Source: Gracilaria gracilis
Taxonomy: Eukaryota > Rhodophyta > Florideophyceae > Gracilariales > Gracilariaceae
Direction of reading: 5' to 3'
Length of the DNA stretch: 64,000 nucleotides
Assembly: GCA_030374805.1 (NCBI GenBank)
Contig: JARGSG010000014.1
Coordinates: 744,001 to 808,000 of the forward strand
A program made the position numbers and the translations under genes. How positions within the stretch are numbered: position 1 is the stretch's first letter; every line of letters starts with the position of its first letter. Under the pieces are notes generated by a model, which saw only the letters and a program-made list of their open reading frames with translations, ran no database searches and was not told the DNA's origin. Of this stretch, positions 53,713 through 64,000 are shown in pieces.

Positions 53713-55139
53713 GATGTTGGAGTGTGTGGCACTCTTAAAGGATCCTACAAAAGCGAATGGTTCCACTTTCTGGTAACGCTTTCAAGGTTCAGCAGGCTAA
53801 CGCTTGCAATATTGAAAACCGCGGTGTTTTTGATGGCATTGAAAGTAATGCTGAGGTTTCAAGTCAATGTGAGAAAATGGAAAATTATGGTGAAGGGCAC
53901 ATAGTTTTGCGACAGCCAAAGCGATTGAAACCATTTTGATCACTGTTGAAAGTGCTTCTAACAAAGATTGATAAGGTAATGTTTGAATATAAGGTCAACT
54001 ATAGTGAACCTAAGCTAGGTTTATTTGTTTTGGCAGCAATCTACATACGTAACTTGTGTATTAAATATTAGAAATTGATGAAAACATTGTCGCAGTCATC
54101 CACTGTCATTGTGATGCTTAACAAGCAAAACGAGGCATCACATGTACTTATTTAAATTGAAACATTAAGGTTTACTATAGTGAACTTTAAAATGCCGCAT
54201 TAGGGATATATTTTGTCAAGATATAAAGCGGTGTTTACAACTCAACGAAGGTGTTGTCACTGATGCAGGAGATGAACAAAATGCTTGTCTGGCAGTAGAA
54301 TAAAGTTGATGAACTTCAGAAAAAGTACGTGGACCTGTCAGAGCCCGGCAAGAAAATGTACATCATTGTCTGAAGCAGTGTGAGGTTCTTAGGAGAAAAT
54401 TTCGTCATAAGCGCGCGTTACATTTAATTTGTTTTCATGCTGTTGCGAATGTTTTCCAGTTGCAATATGTAATGGGGAGAAGATATATGGTAGTTGAGGT
54501 TTACTGCCTATCTCTTTTATTATATAGTTTTGAGGGAACAAATCAGATACACCTGGGTTCTGTAGAGTTCAGTCAGTGTTGACACTGACTTTATGGTCCT
54601 CCCATTCACATTACACACTGGGCAGAAATAGTAAGGTTCCTCCAAACCCAAATTTCCAAATGCTTTTATATCTCATCTTTTCCCTCCTTCCCGTAGCTCC
54701 CTGGGTATCTGATCACACCGGCCTCTCGAATGTACCGTTGGTACCTGCATGCAGTGGCAAACAACTCCGCGAGTTCACAAATCGAGGACGCTTTTCCCCC
54801 TTTACGCGAACAGCGAAAGATTAGTTACCATTCACGAGAACGGCGAACCGTGTGTTTGAAATTGTTACAGCGACGTGCTGCAAGGATGCATCCCACAGCA
54901 TGGGGCTGGTGTGTTATGCGGGGCCATCAGCCCATACGCCAGCTCTATGCAACCAAAATTGCGCTTCGGCTCATCTCGCGTGTGAAACACAAGCGCTAAG
55001 CACGGGCGTTGTGGAGCGTGTATGCTGCTCGATCCCATGGAACCACCGTGGCACGATAGCGCGCGACTCTGCACCATATTTCTGAGCACCGACAGGTGGC
55101 GCATGGCAACTCGCGCGTGCCATGAAGTTACGAAGTTAG
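53713..55139. other. Gene-free, AT-rich stretch
   Basis: No credible gene. The sequence ACTATAGTGAAC occurs at about 54000 and again at about 54176. The third GTACCGTTGGTACC hairpin is at 54732-54745. Confidence 0.45.
54732..54745. repeat. GTACC-GTT-GGTAC hairpin motif, copy 3
   Basis: The core is identical to the copies at 11478 and 16401, here in a gene-free region. Confidence 0.6.
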
Positions 55140-56180
55140 CGCAGTGTTGGTGAAGGTGTGGGAGCTGGCCCCGCGTGGTGGCGAGGTGAGCTGCATAGTA
55201 ACAAAAGCGGATGGAAAGATGCTGCTGAGCGCACGGGAGAAGTTGGATAGGCGTTGTGTCGTAGCACATGGTGGCATTCGGCTTTGGAGCACGGAAGGTA
55301 GCGGGCAGATGGGTAAACCCGTTTGCTCTTTGCATCATCGTGCGCAGCGTTTCTTTCGGCGCGATTGAAAAGATAGATGGGTGGGAACTGGGTGCGACTA
55401 CGACATAGTCGACGGAGAGCGCCGCATACTTACTATCCTATAGAATGCAATTGTCAGTGTTGGTAAGTGGCACATACGCATTTCTTCTCCTGTGTGGCTG
55501 AGAGCACAGATGCATACTGCTTGGTATCGCCCACGCATGACGGCAGCGTGCGTGCGCTGTACACGATCACCTTATCACAGAACCCGGTACCCTGTTCGCT
55601 TCTTCGCTTGAACTTGAGCAGTCATGGCGGCCTAGTGGCCTGCAGAAGAAAGTAGAACGTCGGGGTCGTGTTTCGCAGTGACGCACATAGAGATATACGC
55701 GAGGGGATACCAGGCTTTGACTGAAGCGGGGGCATGGTGGGAATCCAGTTGCAGCAGTTTGTGCTTGCCCTGAAGCTTGTTCTGCCTCCCATAAAAACGC
55801 TGAAGTTTTAGTACTCAAGAACAAGAAGCGCTCACGGTGACAATCGGGCTCAGCAGCAAGTATCTAGCCACCGCGAAGGGCGAATATATGTGTCTGTGAG
55901 ATATTGGAAGCTAGTTAGAAAGGACGTGAGTTTGAGAGTGGATCGTTCGCTGGCAACGGATAAACGTCCTCACCACTACTTTGTAATCGGTTACATGCGC
56001 TATGGATGAGTGCAAACGGAGCTCATTCAGTGGCATTGGGCACCGATGGTGACATGATACTACTCGAAGTTCAGACGCCACAGCTTGTGGACCGCGAAGT
56101 GTCGCAGATCAAATGGCTACGGGCCAAGCTGCTGGCGAGACGACTGGAAGTTGGTGGGGCTGTAGCGGTGACGTTATCTT
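55140..56180 (+). pseudogene. Possible decayed WD40-repeat gene
   Basis: Several plus-strand pieces in different frames read like WD40 blades: LVKVWELAPRGGEVSCIVTKADGKM at 55147, HGGIRLWSTEGSGQ at 55270, LVSPTHDGSVRALYTITLS at 55524, GLSSKYLATAKGEYMC at about 55848 and SANGAHSVALGTDGDMILLEV at 56009. The order and spacing fit one beta-propeller gene damaged by many stops and shifts. No intact relative is present. Individual pieces are weak; the case rests on their series. Confidence 0.35.
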
Positions 56181-57003
56181 TATGCTTTATGAGGATGTAT
56201 TGCGCGTGCCCGACCATTTCGTCACATTTCGTCGCATCCACCTGGAACTTTGACCGATGGAGTTGTAACCGTAACCTTTCTACTTCGCTGCCTACGCCAT
56301 GTACATTAACGAACTCTGGACGTCTCCTCTGGCATTCATGTTAGCCTCAGCCTACGTTGATAAGTTACGATGTGCTCCAAGATACACTGCCCCATGTTGC
56401 ACTTGAAATGTTCCCACCTTCTACTGCCTCTCATGTCTTTCTTGCTTTGAAGCACCGGAATACAAGTCCATTTGGTCCATTTGATTTGGTGTCATTCGAA
56501 GACGCGCTGCAACCCATGCGGAAAAAAACAGCAACGAAACGCGCCGGTTCAACAATTTGGTACCGATTGCACTCTCTAATAACGCAGACTCAGTCAAAGG
56601 AACAACCGCAATCTCGACAGAAGCCGCTCCAGCCGCAGCAACGACCGTAGCAGCAGTTGCGTGCAGTATGCGGCAGAAGTGGAAGTTTTTCGCAGCAAGC
56701 CCAGCCAGTAAGAAGTAACGTAAAAGCGGTATAGGCTGCAAAGGCTGCAGAAGTTTCACTTTCACTGCCATCACCGCCTTCGTGTGAATCGCCGCTGATA
56801 GCGCCGATATCTGCTCTGCAGTACTCCCTCCCGCACATCTCTTGCCGTTTCCTTTCGCTGCTTAGAGAAAATACCATCTGTGCCTGTGTCTTCTATGCGT
56901 ACGCCTCTCAATGTTTCAAAAGCGTCAAAACCCCGTACGTAAATCGATACTCTCTCAATCAATACAAGGACAAAGCCGGGCTTGGTAATGAAACAAAGTG
57001 CAC
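56181..57003. other. Gene-free stretch
   Basis: Only short overlapping frames, with Gln/Pro- or Ala-rich composition. Confidence 0.4.
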
Positions 57004-57667
57004 TCACAGTGCATCTTGAGCTCTGGCGAGCTGTTCAAACAGTTTTCTTATTACGTCTCGAAGGAGACTCTTTTCTTCTTCAATATTTGTCTTCAAAAGA
57101 ATGTCCTTGGCTTCGTTCAGAGCCTGAAGAGTAGAGCGAGTAGCATGGGAAACAGCATCAATTTCCTCAAACGAACGCCTTACAGTTTTGGCCTGTGTGG
57201 AACTGCTTTCGACGTTGCCCTCATTGGTGTTCAGAGCAGAAAGAAGACTGTCCATTCCAATTATATTAATCTCTTGCGACCTGGACGTTTTCCGATTGAC
57301 TCTGGCTCACCGAAATTGTACCAATTTACACCATAGCCAACCCCTTATTCGCGTTGCGAATCCGAGCTCAAGGCCCACGTGGCCCAAGGATGGAGAACAG
57401 GATTCTTCTATAGAAAGCAGTAGGCGTACGTAATGTACGTATTGCCATTTGTAAAAGTTGCGAAACCACCTGGATCTTCTGGCAGGCTTCATACTGGGAA
57501 AAACATGTTCCATAATTTCTTTTGATCTTCTCTAATTTACGCTTCAGAACATCAGGGTCTCTCAGATGTGGTCGTTTTTCTGGGTCCATCATTTCATTGT
57601 CACTGGAAGTGGCGTCACCTGACAACACGGTGTGAGCCTCTGGCGTGAATTGGTCATCGTCAAACAA
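57004..57667 (-). CDS. Possible small gene(s), helical, unknown
   Basis: Two minus-strand frames lie end to end. One, 57667-57368, starts MFDDDQFTPEAHTV and has a basic helix (LKRKLEKIKRNYGTCFSQYEACQKIQ). The other, 57255-57004, starts MDSLLSALNTNEGN and has a heptad-like helix (ATRSTLQALNEAKDILLKT). They are in different frames. A GTGAGC at about 57308 and an ACAG at about 57251 on the minus strand could bound an intron, but the join is not convincing. No family is recognised. Confidence 0.25.
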
Positions 57668-60118
57668 TGGCGCGATGGAAGTTGTCCAAGGATCCTTTTT
57701 TGTCCATCAAGTTTGGCTCTCGTCGTACACTGCATCAGTCGCTGTCTAGCTCCCGTCATTCGTCAATCGGCTAACACATGTAGCAGGCGACAAAATTTTT
57801 TACTGCTTCGAAAGGAAGTCGCAGATCAACATCATTATGTGGGGCAAAGCGGGAACGGAAAGAAAGAACACAAACCGCGCCAGCGGCTACACACACAAGG
57901 TGTTCAGCCTTGCTCCCGATTGGGGCAGGGCAGTGGCAGAACCCTCCGATGAGGCCGACACGTGCCGGGCGTAACTCCGGGAGGCCTCTTCCTGACTTAC
58001 AGACGGAGGTTGGGGGTGGCAATCGGGGTGCCAAAAGGGTGGAATTCACTGGGTGTAGCGTATCCCGTAGCAAAAGAGGCGGGATAGAAGGTAGCAAAAT
58101 GGGGCGCGCTGCGGAGCACAGACTCGTGAGGGCGGGGAATAATCCCGAGACAAAAAGGGCAAACCTGTACAACACGGCGAAGTGTAACGAAGCCGTACGA
58201 CGGGAAAACAGAAAGATTCTGCGAAGCAATGATAAATAAAAGGCCGTAACGATGGATCGGTGCTTCTCAGTGACGGAGGTGGAGAACTTGTCCGGATAGC
58301 CTGGGAATAGGGCAGAAGACCGTGCGCAAGCAAAACTCAAGTTAGAGCCAAGGCCTCGTTGAGGTTTACTTCCCGTACAGTGGCGGCAAGTGCCGCCACT
58401 TATATACGGCTGACAAATATCACTAAATTATCTAAGTATTCGGCACGCCGGCCAACACTACCCACGTGTACCTCCATGGCACTATTCCAATGGCGCATCC
58501 GGTTCTCGGGTGCGGGCACACACGTGACACGCCAATCCTACCCTTCATAGGCAGATCCCTAATCCAGGCCAAATAGGCAAATAGACTTCATAATAGTAGG
58601 AAGTTCAGCCGAAAATAACAACGGATATATGAGCGGCATCACCCTCAGTCCCTGCCAAGGGCAATTGCTCTACGCATTAAATATGGTTGTCTCCTCTGTT
58701 ACGAGTGGGGGCATTTTAAACGCCACATTTTCGTTTGAAAGAACGGAAATTTCTCTTTTGAGATGTTGAATTTGGTCGGAACCGTTGCGTCTTTGGTTGG
58801 TTCGAATTGTTATGGTACGAAGTTTATGAAATCGCCCAAGACTGGTTTCACCAGAGAAAAAAGGTTTATCAATGACCTGCAAAACTTCATCGTAAATGAA
58901 AGTTCCTGGCTCTATTTTGAATGAAATTAAATTATTTTTTGCCGAATACTTCGTGTTTTGCAGACTAATAAACTTGATAGTCTTTAGGGTTCCCTTGAAT
59001 TTGATCTTTCCAAGTGAGGCTTGTCGAATGAGAAGTAATTTATTGGCTTTTGTTGTTGGTGGTCAATTTATCGTATAATGGTTCTTATCTGGTTTCTTTT
59101 TGTTAACGGTATTGTATGGCCCGGGGCTTAGAGTAAGTTTTGGTAGCTTTCTTGATGTTTTTGAACTTGTCGTTTGGCTGCTTTGAACCTGCATCAAGCT
59201 TTTCATTAGACCTTTATCGGAACTGAATTCATAATTTGACACTACACAATGTTAAGAGAATAGAATTGCAAAAATATCCTTGTACACGATGCATTCAAAA
59301 ATAGCTGTCCTATAAAATGCAAAATATATACTTTGCGTAAGAGCTGGATGGTCGCAAAATGGCTGTAGCAAAAATGTGAAAACAAGGTAGATAAGGAAAA
59401 GACATCTTAAATGTTAAAAATTTATTTTGATATGCAGAAAGTGAGTAGTTGTGTAAAACCTGAATTTTTTCTTATGTATTTTGCAAAAAAAGCTAAAGAA
59501 AACCTTTTATACCTATTCATTTTGTTCGTTTGCAAAAAAAAAGATCTTTATACAGACTGTGCCGAAGTTTAGGAATTTTTTATTTGGCCAGTAACGACAA
59601 AGAAAAGAAGCAGTTTTGACAAAAGGTTTTAAGATTAAAAATGCTTGTTCTTATGCATTTTTGTATAATATGTCAGAAACGTCAATCTTTTTTTAAAATC
59701 AAGTATACTGTTCTTTTTAACTTATTTTTGTATATATTTTTCAAAATGCAATATTATAATGACTAGTGTAGATAACGTTAGCAACATAAGATAGCGCATA
59801 TTTGCCCAAATACAGACGTTTTGCCGAACTACTTGCTATTTGTTCGAAAGATCTAGTAATTTTGATGTGTACGAGAGGTGCCTAGATTTGGGAGTATTTT
59901 CGTTGATAGAGTTGCTTTGTTTACGTATGCGGCAGCTTGGGGGCTATAGACGGAAACGAAAAGTGCATCAACGTGGATTGCGTGTATTGGCTATCTGCAG
60001 ATTCAATGTTTGCCGTACACATAAACAGAGTCATAGACGGCCTTCAGAGGCAACTTTTAATGCTCTGCCAGAATTTGGCTAACCTTTTTACTTGATGTTG
60101 ATAGACATGGCTACTGTA
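57668..60118. other. Gene-free stretch, 2.4 kb, AT-rich from about 58.9 kb
   Basis: No credible gene. The part from 58.9 to 59.8 kb is very AT-rich with A and T runs. A perfect hairpin next to a TATATA sequence lies at 58379-58400. Confidence 0.45.
58379..58400. promoter_or_regulatory. Perfect 10-bp hairpin next to a TATA-like sequence
   Basis: AGTGGCGGCA (58379-58388) pairs exactly with 58391-58400 across a two-base loop, directly followed by TTATATACG. This may be the promoter of a lost element or a chance foldback. Confidence 0.4.
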
Positions 60119-60479
60119 TCAGTAGCTACCTGGACTGTTGTGAGAGGGTAGCTTATACCGTTGGTACTTGTAAGTAGCACTGTAGCCGTCGTGCCTCATA
60201 GTGCCCGGATTTTGAGTGACGCAGTCCTGGCCACAAAGTGGAACGTGCCATAGTGTCCACACGTTCCACTCTGCGTGCGAAATAAAGGACGGCCGGCGAC
60301 GACGAGTGCTCAACTCCTCCTGGGGGTCAAGCGTCAACCCATTTTCATGGTAGCATCGCTGCCCAATTCCTCCGACCGCACCGAGGGCGCCGAACTTCCT
60401 TCCCCCCCCCACTCCCGCCACCACTCGCACCCTCGTCGCCTTTGTCAAACGACACCTCTGTGCCCCATCACACTCGTCC
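60119..60479. other. Gene-free stretch before the GC-rich tract
   Basis: It contains the fourth hairpin core, TACCGTTGGTAC, at 60156-60167. Otherwise nothing is recognised. Confidence 0.4.
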
Positions 60480-61220
60480 TTGGGTACTGCACCTCGTGGC
60501 CCCGCCGCGCGGCGTGAAGCCGCCATATTCTATAGCAGCACCTCGCTTCCGCACCTCACTGCCGTGCTTCCGCCCCACGCCACCGGTCGCATCCCATCTT
60601 TGCGCCTCGCCGCCGTACCTTGCAGTCACCTCGTACTGGCCCGCCTTCGCTGCCGCACCGCACTGACAGGCTTTCGCACCGCGCCTTGCCACCGCATTCC
60701 GCCGCCGCACCTACCCACCGCGCCTGGCCACCAACCCTTACCGCCGCGCCAACCCCCCGCGCGCGGTAAACCACTTCACACCCGCACCTCTCTGTCGTGC
60801 CAGGTCTCCCGCGCCTCACACTTGCACCTCTCCGCTGTGGATGGTAAATCGCTCCTTACCCCCGCACATCCCCACCGCGCCTGTGCACCGCACCTGGTCA
60901 CCGCTTCTTACGCGCCGCCTCTCTCCCTTGGCCACGCCGCCTCTTTCACCATTGGCCGTGCCGCCTCGTTCACCATTGGCCGTGCCGCCTCGTCCGCCTT
61001 CGGCCGCGCCGCCTCTCTCCTCCGGTCGCGCCGCTTCTCTCCTCCGGCCGCGCCGCCTCTCTTCTTCGGCCGCGCCGCCTCGTCCACCCTCGGTCGCGCC
61101 ACCTCGTCGGCCTTCGGCCGCACCGCCTCACCTGCATTTGGCCGCGCCGCCTCGCCTGCCGCCACCAGCCGCATCGCCCTGCCTTTCTCGGCCGCGCTGC
61201 CGCAACACACCCTCCTAGAG
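60480..61220 (+). repeat. GC-rich degenerate minisatellite
   Basis: A C-rich tract becomes, from about 60920 to 61180, a run of degenerate units of 21-30 bp built on GGCCGCGCCGCCTC with variable tails. Open frames across it (Arg/Ala/Ser- or Pro-rich on +, Ala/Arg/Glu-rich on -) follow from the repeat and are not taken as genes. Confidence 0.7.
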
Positions 61221-61319
61221 CCTACTTTGTCTACGGGGCGTTGTGTGTTGGCGCCCCAAGCATTGGGTTGTATCCCTGGTCCAGAACTACATGTAGTACA
61301 TGTGTACCTGTATACAGGT

Positions 61320-61944
61320 TGAGTTTTGAAGTCTCGCTGGCCCACGGAAAGCTGCGTGGTGTCGTGTATTTAACGGGCGGGAAGCTGCGCCTGGTGATTA
61401 AGAGCTTCTGTTGCTTCCCTCGTTGAGGAAGTTGGCACTTTTGAGGAGTGGGCAGCTCGTAAGCTGAGCACCGGCAGGAAATCGACTGGGGGCTTGTTCC
61501 AAGTCGTGGGATTTGATATCACTCCGAATAACTGGCTCTGCTGGGGGGTGCTCTGTCTGCCCACGAGGACGGTGTGCCTCGTCGTTTGGCCCGGGCTGCC
61601 CGCGAAACTGAAGCATAACTGAGTAGATCGCCGAGCTCGTACGACGCAAGAGGCTAGAGAGGGTATACTGGTGAAAACATATATCTCTGTTAGTAACCTC
61701 CTCTGGACGTCTCGTAGCCGTGAAAGACACCTCGTTCTGAAGCACGCAGAACTTGGGAGGCCAAAGCAAAGCGTGTCTTACCAGGAGAGAGTTAACCAGG
61801 AGCCAGAGGTCTGACCTTTAGGAGTACGGGGCTCGCACCCCCTGCCAGTGACTCTGAACAAGAAGAAACCCTCACCCAGTAGGGGACTGGTGAAGACTAC
61901 AACCTACAACAGCCCATCTGCTCCCGCGTCGGGATAACTTCGCG
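61320..61944 (+). other. Probable 5' end repeat and leader of the copia element
   Basis: About 600 bp without a gene directly precede the gag start. A long terminal repeat and primer-binding site are expected here, but the matching 3' copy is outside the window, so the limits cannot be set. Confidence 0.4.
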
Positions 61945-64000
61945 ATGGAAGCGGAAAAAGAACACGAGTCGAAGCGTATCCCGCGACTGAAGGGCACCGC
62001 CGACTATTACACTTGGCGCATATACGTACGAGACATTATGCACTCGGGTCAAGTATTGTTCGTCCTGTCCGACCCTCGACCTGCTGAAGGAACAGAAGAA
62101 TCCCAAAGTCATTGGGACGACGCCGATCGTAAGGCCCGATCTGCCATAGTGCAGAATTTAGGAACTCAACCAATAATTGCAGTATCCGAACTCCTCGAAC
62201 GAGACCACTGCACAGCTCTGGAGGCATGAACCAAACTGGAGTCCACATACAAGAAGGACAACACTCATTCCAAAATGAACGTACGACAGAAGTTGAGCAC
62301 ATATACACACAAAGACGGCGAGGATATACAACAACATCTTCTACAAATGGAAACCACATTCCTAGAACTCGCCCGTCTCGGCGATCCTCTATCCGACCGT
62401 GAGCGAACTGCTACACTACTTTGGACACTTCCAGACTCCTTGATGGCGATCACGTTACTGGCCGACGCAAACAACATGGACTACGACCAAGTCGTTTCAC
62501 TCGTACGTTCTGAAATGGATCGCCGGAACCATCGCTCATCCTCGAGCACAGCTAAGGCGACGGACACAAAGAAAGACGGCAAACATCTTTACCCTGCAGC
62601 ACATAAGTCGAACACTGCCTTCAAACACAAGCGAAAGAGCACGAAAGGCATCGAATGCTGGAACTGTGGACGAATTGGCCACATACGATCCGAATGTTGG
62701 TCCCACAAAGGCACGAACAAGTACGCACCCAGCCAAAAGGGTGGTCGCCACAGAAGACGGGGTCGCAATCGAAACTGTCACAACAATACAAACAGTCCTA
62801 GCAAGGACTGGGACACCACCAACGACCCGAACACGGGAAATAGTAACCGTCGACAAGGTAACAACCGCAACAACAACCACCACGAAGACGGCGCACCTCG
62901 TGGTTTTGTCGCTATCGCGCAAGCACGTGCCTCTCCTAGCGGAATCGTTCAAATATGGTTAGACTCCGGCGCCACTCACGTCTTCATCAAGGACAGGAAC
63001 TCCTTCTGGGAGTACAATACAACACGAGGCCAAACCGTGCGCACATGCAATACATCTGCAGATATCATCGGCCATGGCAACATCAAACTGCCGATCGAAG
63101 AAGGTCTTATACTACCCGTGTAACACACTCCGTCTTTCGACTCTAACCTAGTTTCACTCTCAGTTCTCTCGCAACACGTCCACATCGAGTTATCAAACGA
63201 GCAAGGACTAACGGGATTCGCTCTCAAGGATCTGTCATCTGGGCAAACATTGTACAGGTCTTTCCCCAGGGAAGGCCTATACCCTCTACCCAATCCGGTA
63301 CCTTCCCCTCGAACACAGGGCGCCATGCCATCCCCAGGAAACACAGCCAAAAACTGGCACGAGAAACTAGAACATCCCGGAAGAGAAAGGCTCCGGGCAT
63401 GCGTGGATCAATGTGACGGAGTTCCACCACTTTCCTCATCGGAAATTGCTAACGTACATTGCACACCTTGCATACACGCTGGAAGCAAACGTGCACCACT
63501 ACACCACTCCACATCGGTTGTCTCTAAACCATTGGAAATCACTCATACCGATATCACCGGCCTCATCAGGCCTCCATCACTACAAGAGTCAACGTACATC
63601 CAGGTACTCATCGACGATAACACAAGAGCTTGCTCAGTTTACTTCCTAGACAAAAAGTCTCAGTTCTTCCAGTCGATCCGATGGTACAAGGCTCGCGCGG
63701 AGAACGAACTCTCTCCCAACAGATTGTACTGCGTTCACCTTAACGGGGCGGGTGAGAACAGATCGGACGACTTCGTCACGTACGCAATGGAAAGTGGTAT
63801 GATTCTCGAATACGCAACACCGTACGCGCATCAATCAAATAGCGTAGCCGAAAAGATCATTCAAGACTTGTGGAAGATGGCACGGACCTTTCTGCAAGCT
63901 TCCCAGCTTCCCGTACAACTCTGGGAAGAAGCCATATCTCACGCCAACTATCTGAGGAACCGCCTGCCGAACCATCGCGTAGATATGAACATACCCTACA
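61945..64000 (+). mobile_element. Ty1/copia retrotransposon, 5' part, continues beyond the window
   Basis: Parts appear in copia order. Gag (MEAEKEHESKRIPRLKGTADYYTW near 61945) carries a CCHC zinc knuckle (CWNCGRIGHIRSEC near 62656). The protease has the active-site motif WLDSGATHVF near 62958. The integrase begins with a His/Cys finger region near 63361-63480 and a catalytic core (HTDITG near 63543, YATPYAHQSNSVAE near 63811). Reverse transcriptase should follow to the right. It is broken in a small number of places and looks younger than the copia fossil at 35280-36869. Confidence 0.9.

Noticed and set aside
57771-58340. 189-codon minus-strand frame opposite a 109-codon plus-strand frame
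   Set aside because: Neither has a domain or convincing composition, and each is probably the shadow of the other or chance.
60480-61345. A 280-codon plus-strand and a 145-codon minus-strand frame rich in Pro, Arg, Ala and Ser
   Set aside because: Both overlap the same GC-rich minisatellite, where stop codons are rare for compositional reasons.
1-64000. tRNA and rRNA genes
   Set aside because: No stretch was recognised by eye with a convincing tRNA cloverleaf or rRNA core. A covariance-model scan would settle this.

Overview
This window reads as nuclear DNA of an intron-poor eukaryote, most likely a red alga; a florideophyte such as Chondrus is my guess from style, not a proven identification. 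The host genes that can be recognised are single uninterrupted frames. One encodes a formate/nitrite transporter whose N-terminus begins like a red-algal plastid transit peptide, with a Phe close to the start Met. Everything between the host genes is mobile-element debris of many families (hAT, Tc1/mariner, PIF/Harbinger, CACTA/Plavaka-like, DIRS-like, Ty1/copia), plus foldback repeats.

Layout. 0-3.2 kb: a hAT element with both ends and a perfect 8-bp target duplication, sitting in a short open frame. 5.0-19.3 kb: the only host-gene-rich block. It holds a NAR1-type transporter (-), a large ankyrin/coiled-coil protein (-), an RBR-type E3 ubiquitin ligase with C-terminal zinc fingers (+), a viperin/RSAD2-like radical SAM gene with one in-frame TAG (+), a CMPK2-like nucleotide kinase fused to a second P-loop domain (+), a TPR/Sel1-like protein (-) and a CYTH thiamine-triphosphatase-like protein (-). 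19.4-28.3 kb: three elements in a row, DIRS-like, Tc1/mariner and PIF/Harbinger. 28.3-37.4 kb: foldback palindromes, a decayed CACTA/Plavaka-like transposase, a Harbinger fragment and a copia fossil. 37.4-42.6 kb: gene-free, ending in a tandem duplication. 42.6-50.6 kb: a larger CACTA/Plavaka-like element and a 134-bp foldback array. 51.2-53.7 kb: a dispersed repeat and a broken PDDEXK-nuclease protein relic. 53.7-61.3 kb: mostly gene-free, AT-rich then GC-rich with a minisatellite. 61.3 kb to the end: the start of a Ty1/copia element that runs off the window.

The most interesting part is 11.3-16.1 kb. In animals viperin (RSAD2) and CMPK2 are neighbours and act together: CMPK2 phosphorylates pyrimidine nucleotides and viperin turns CTP into the chain terminator ddhCTP. 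Prokaryotic viperins are also often next to a nucleotide kinase. Here the same pair lies on one strand in what looks like an algal genome. The kinase carries an extra C-terminal P-loop domain, and the viperin frame is complete except for a single TAG. A ubiquitin ligase and an ankyrin/coiled-coil protein lie just upstream. I infer an inherited or acquired antiviral nucleotide pathway, perhaps recently damaged or under read-through control.
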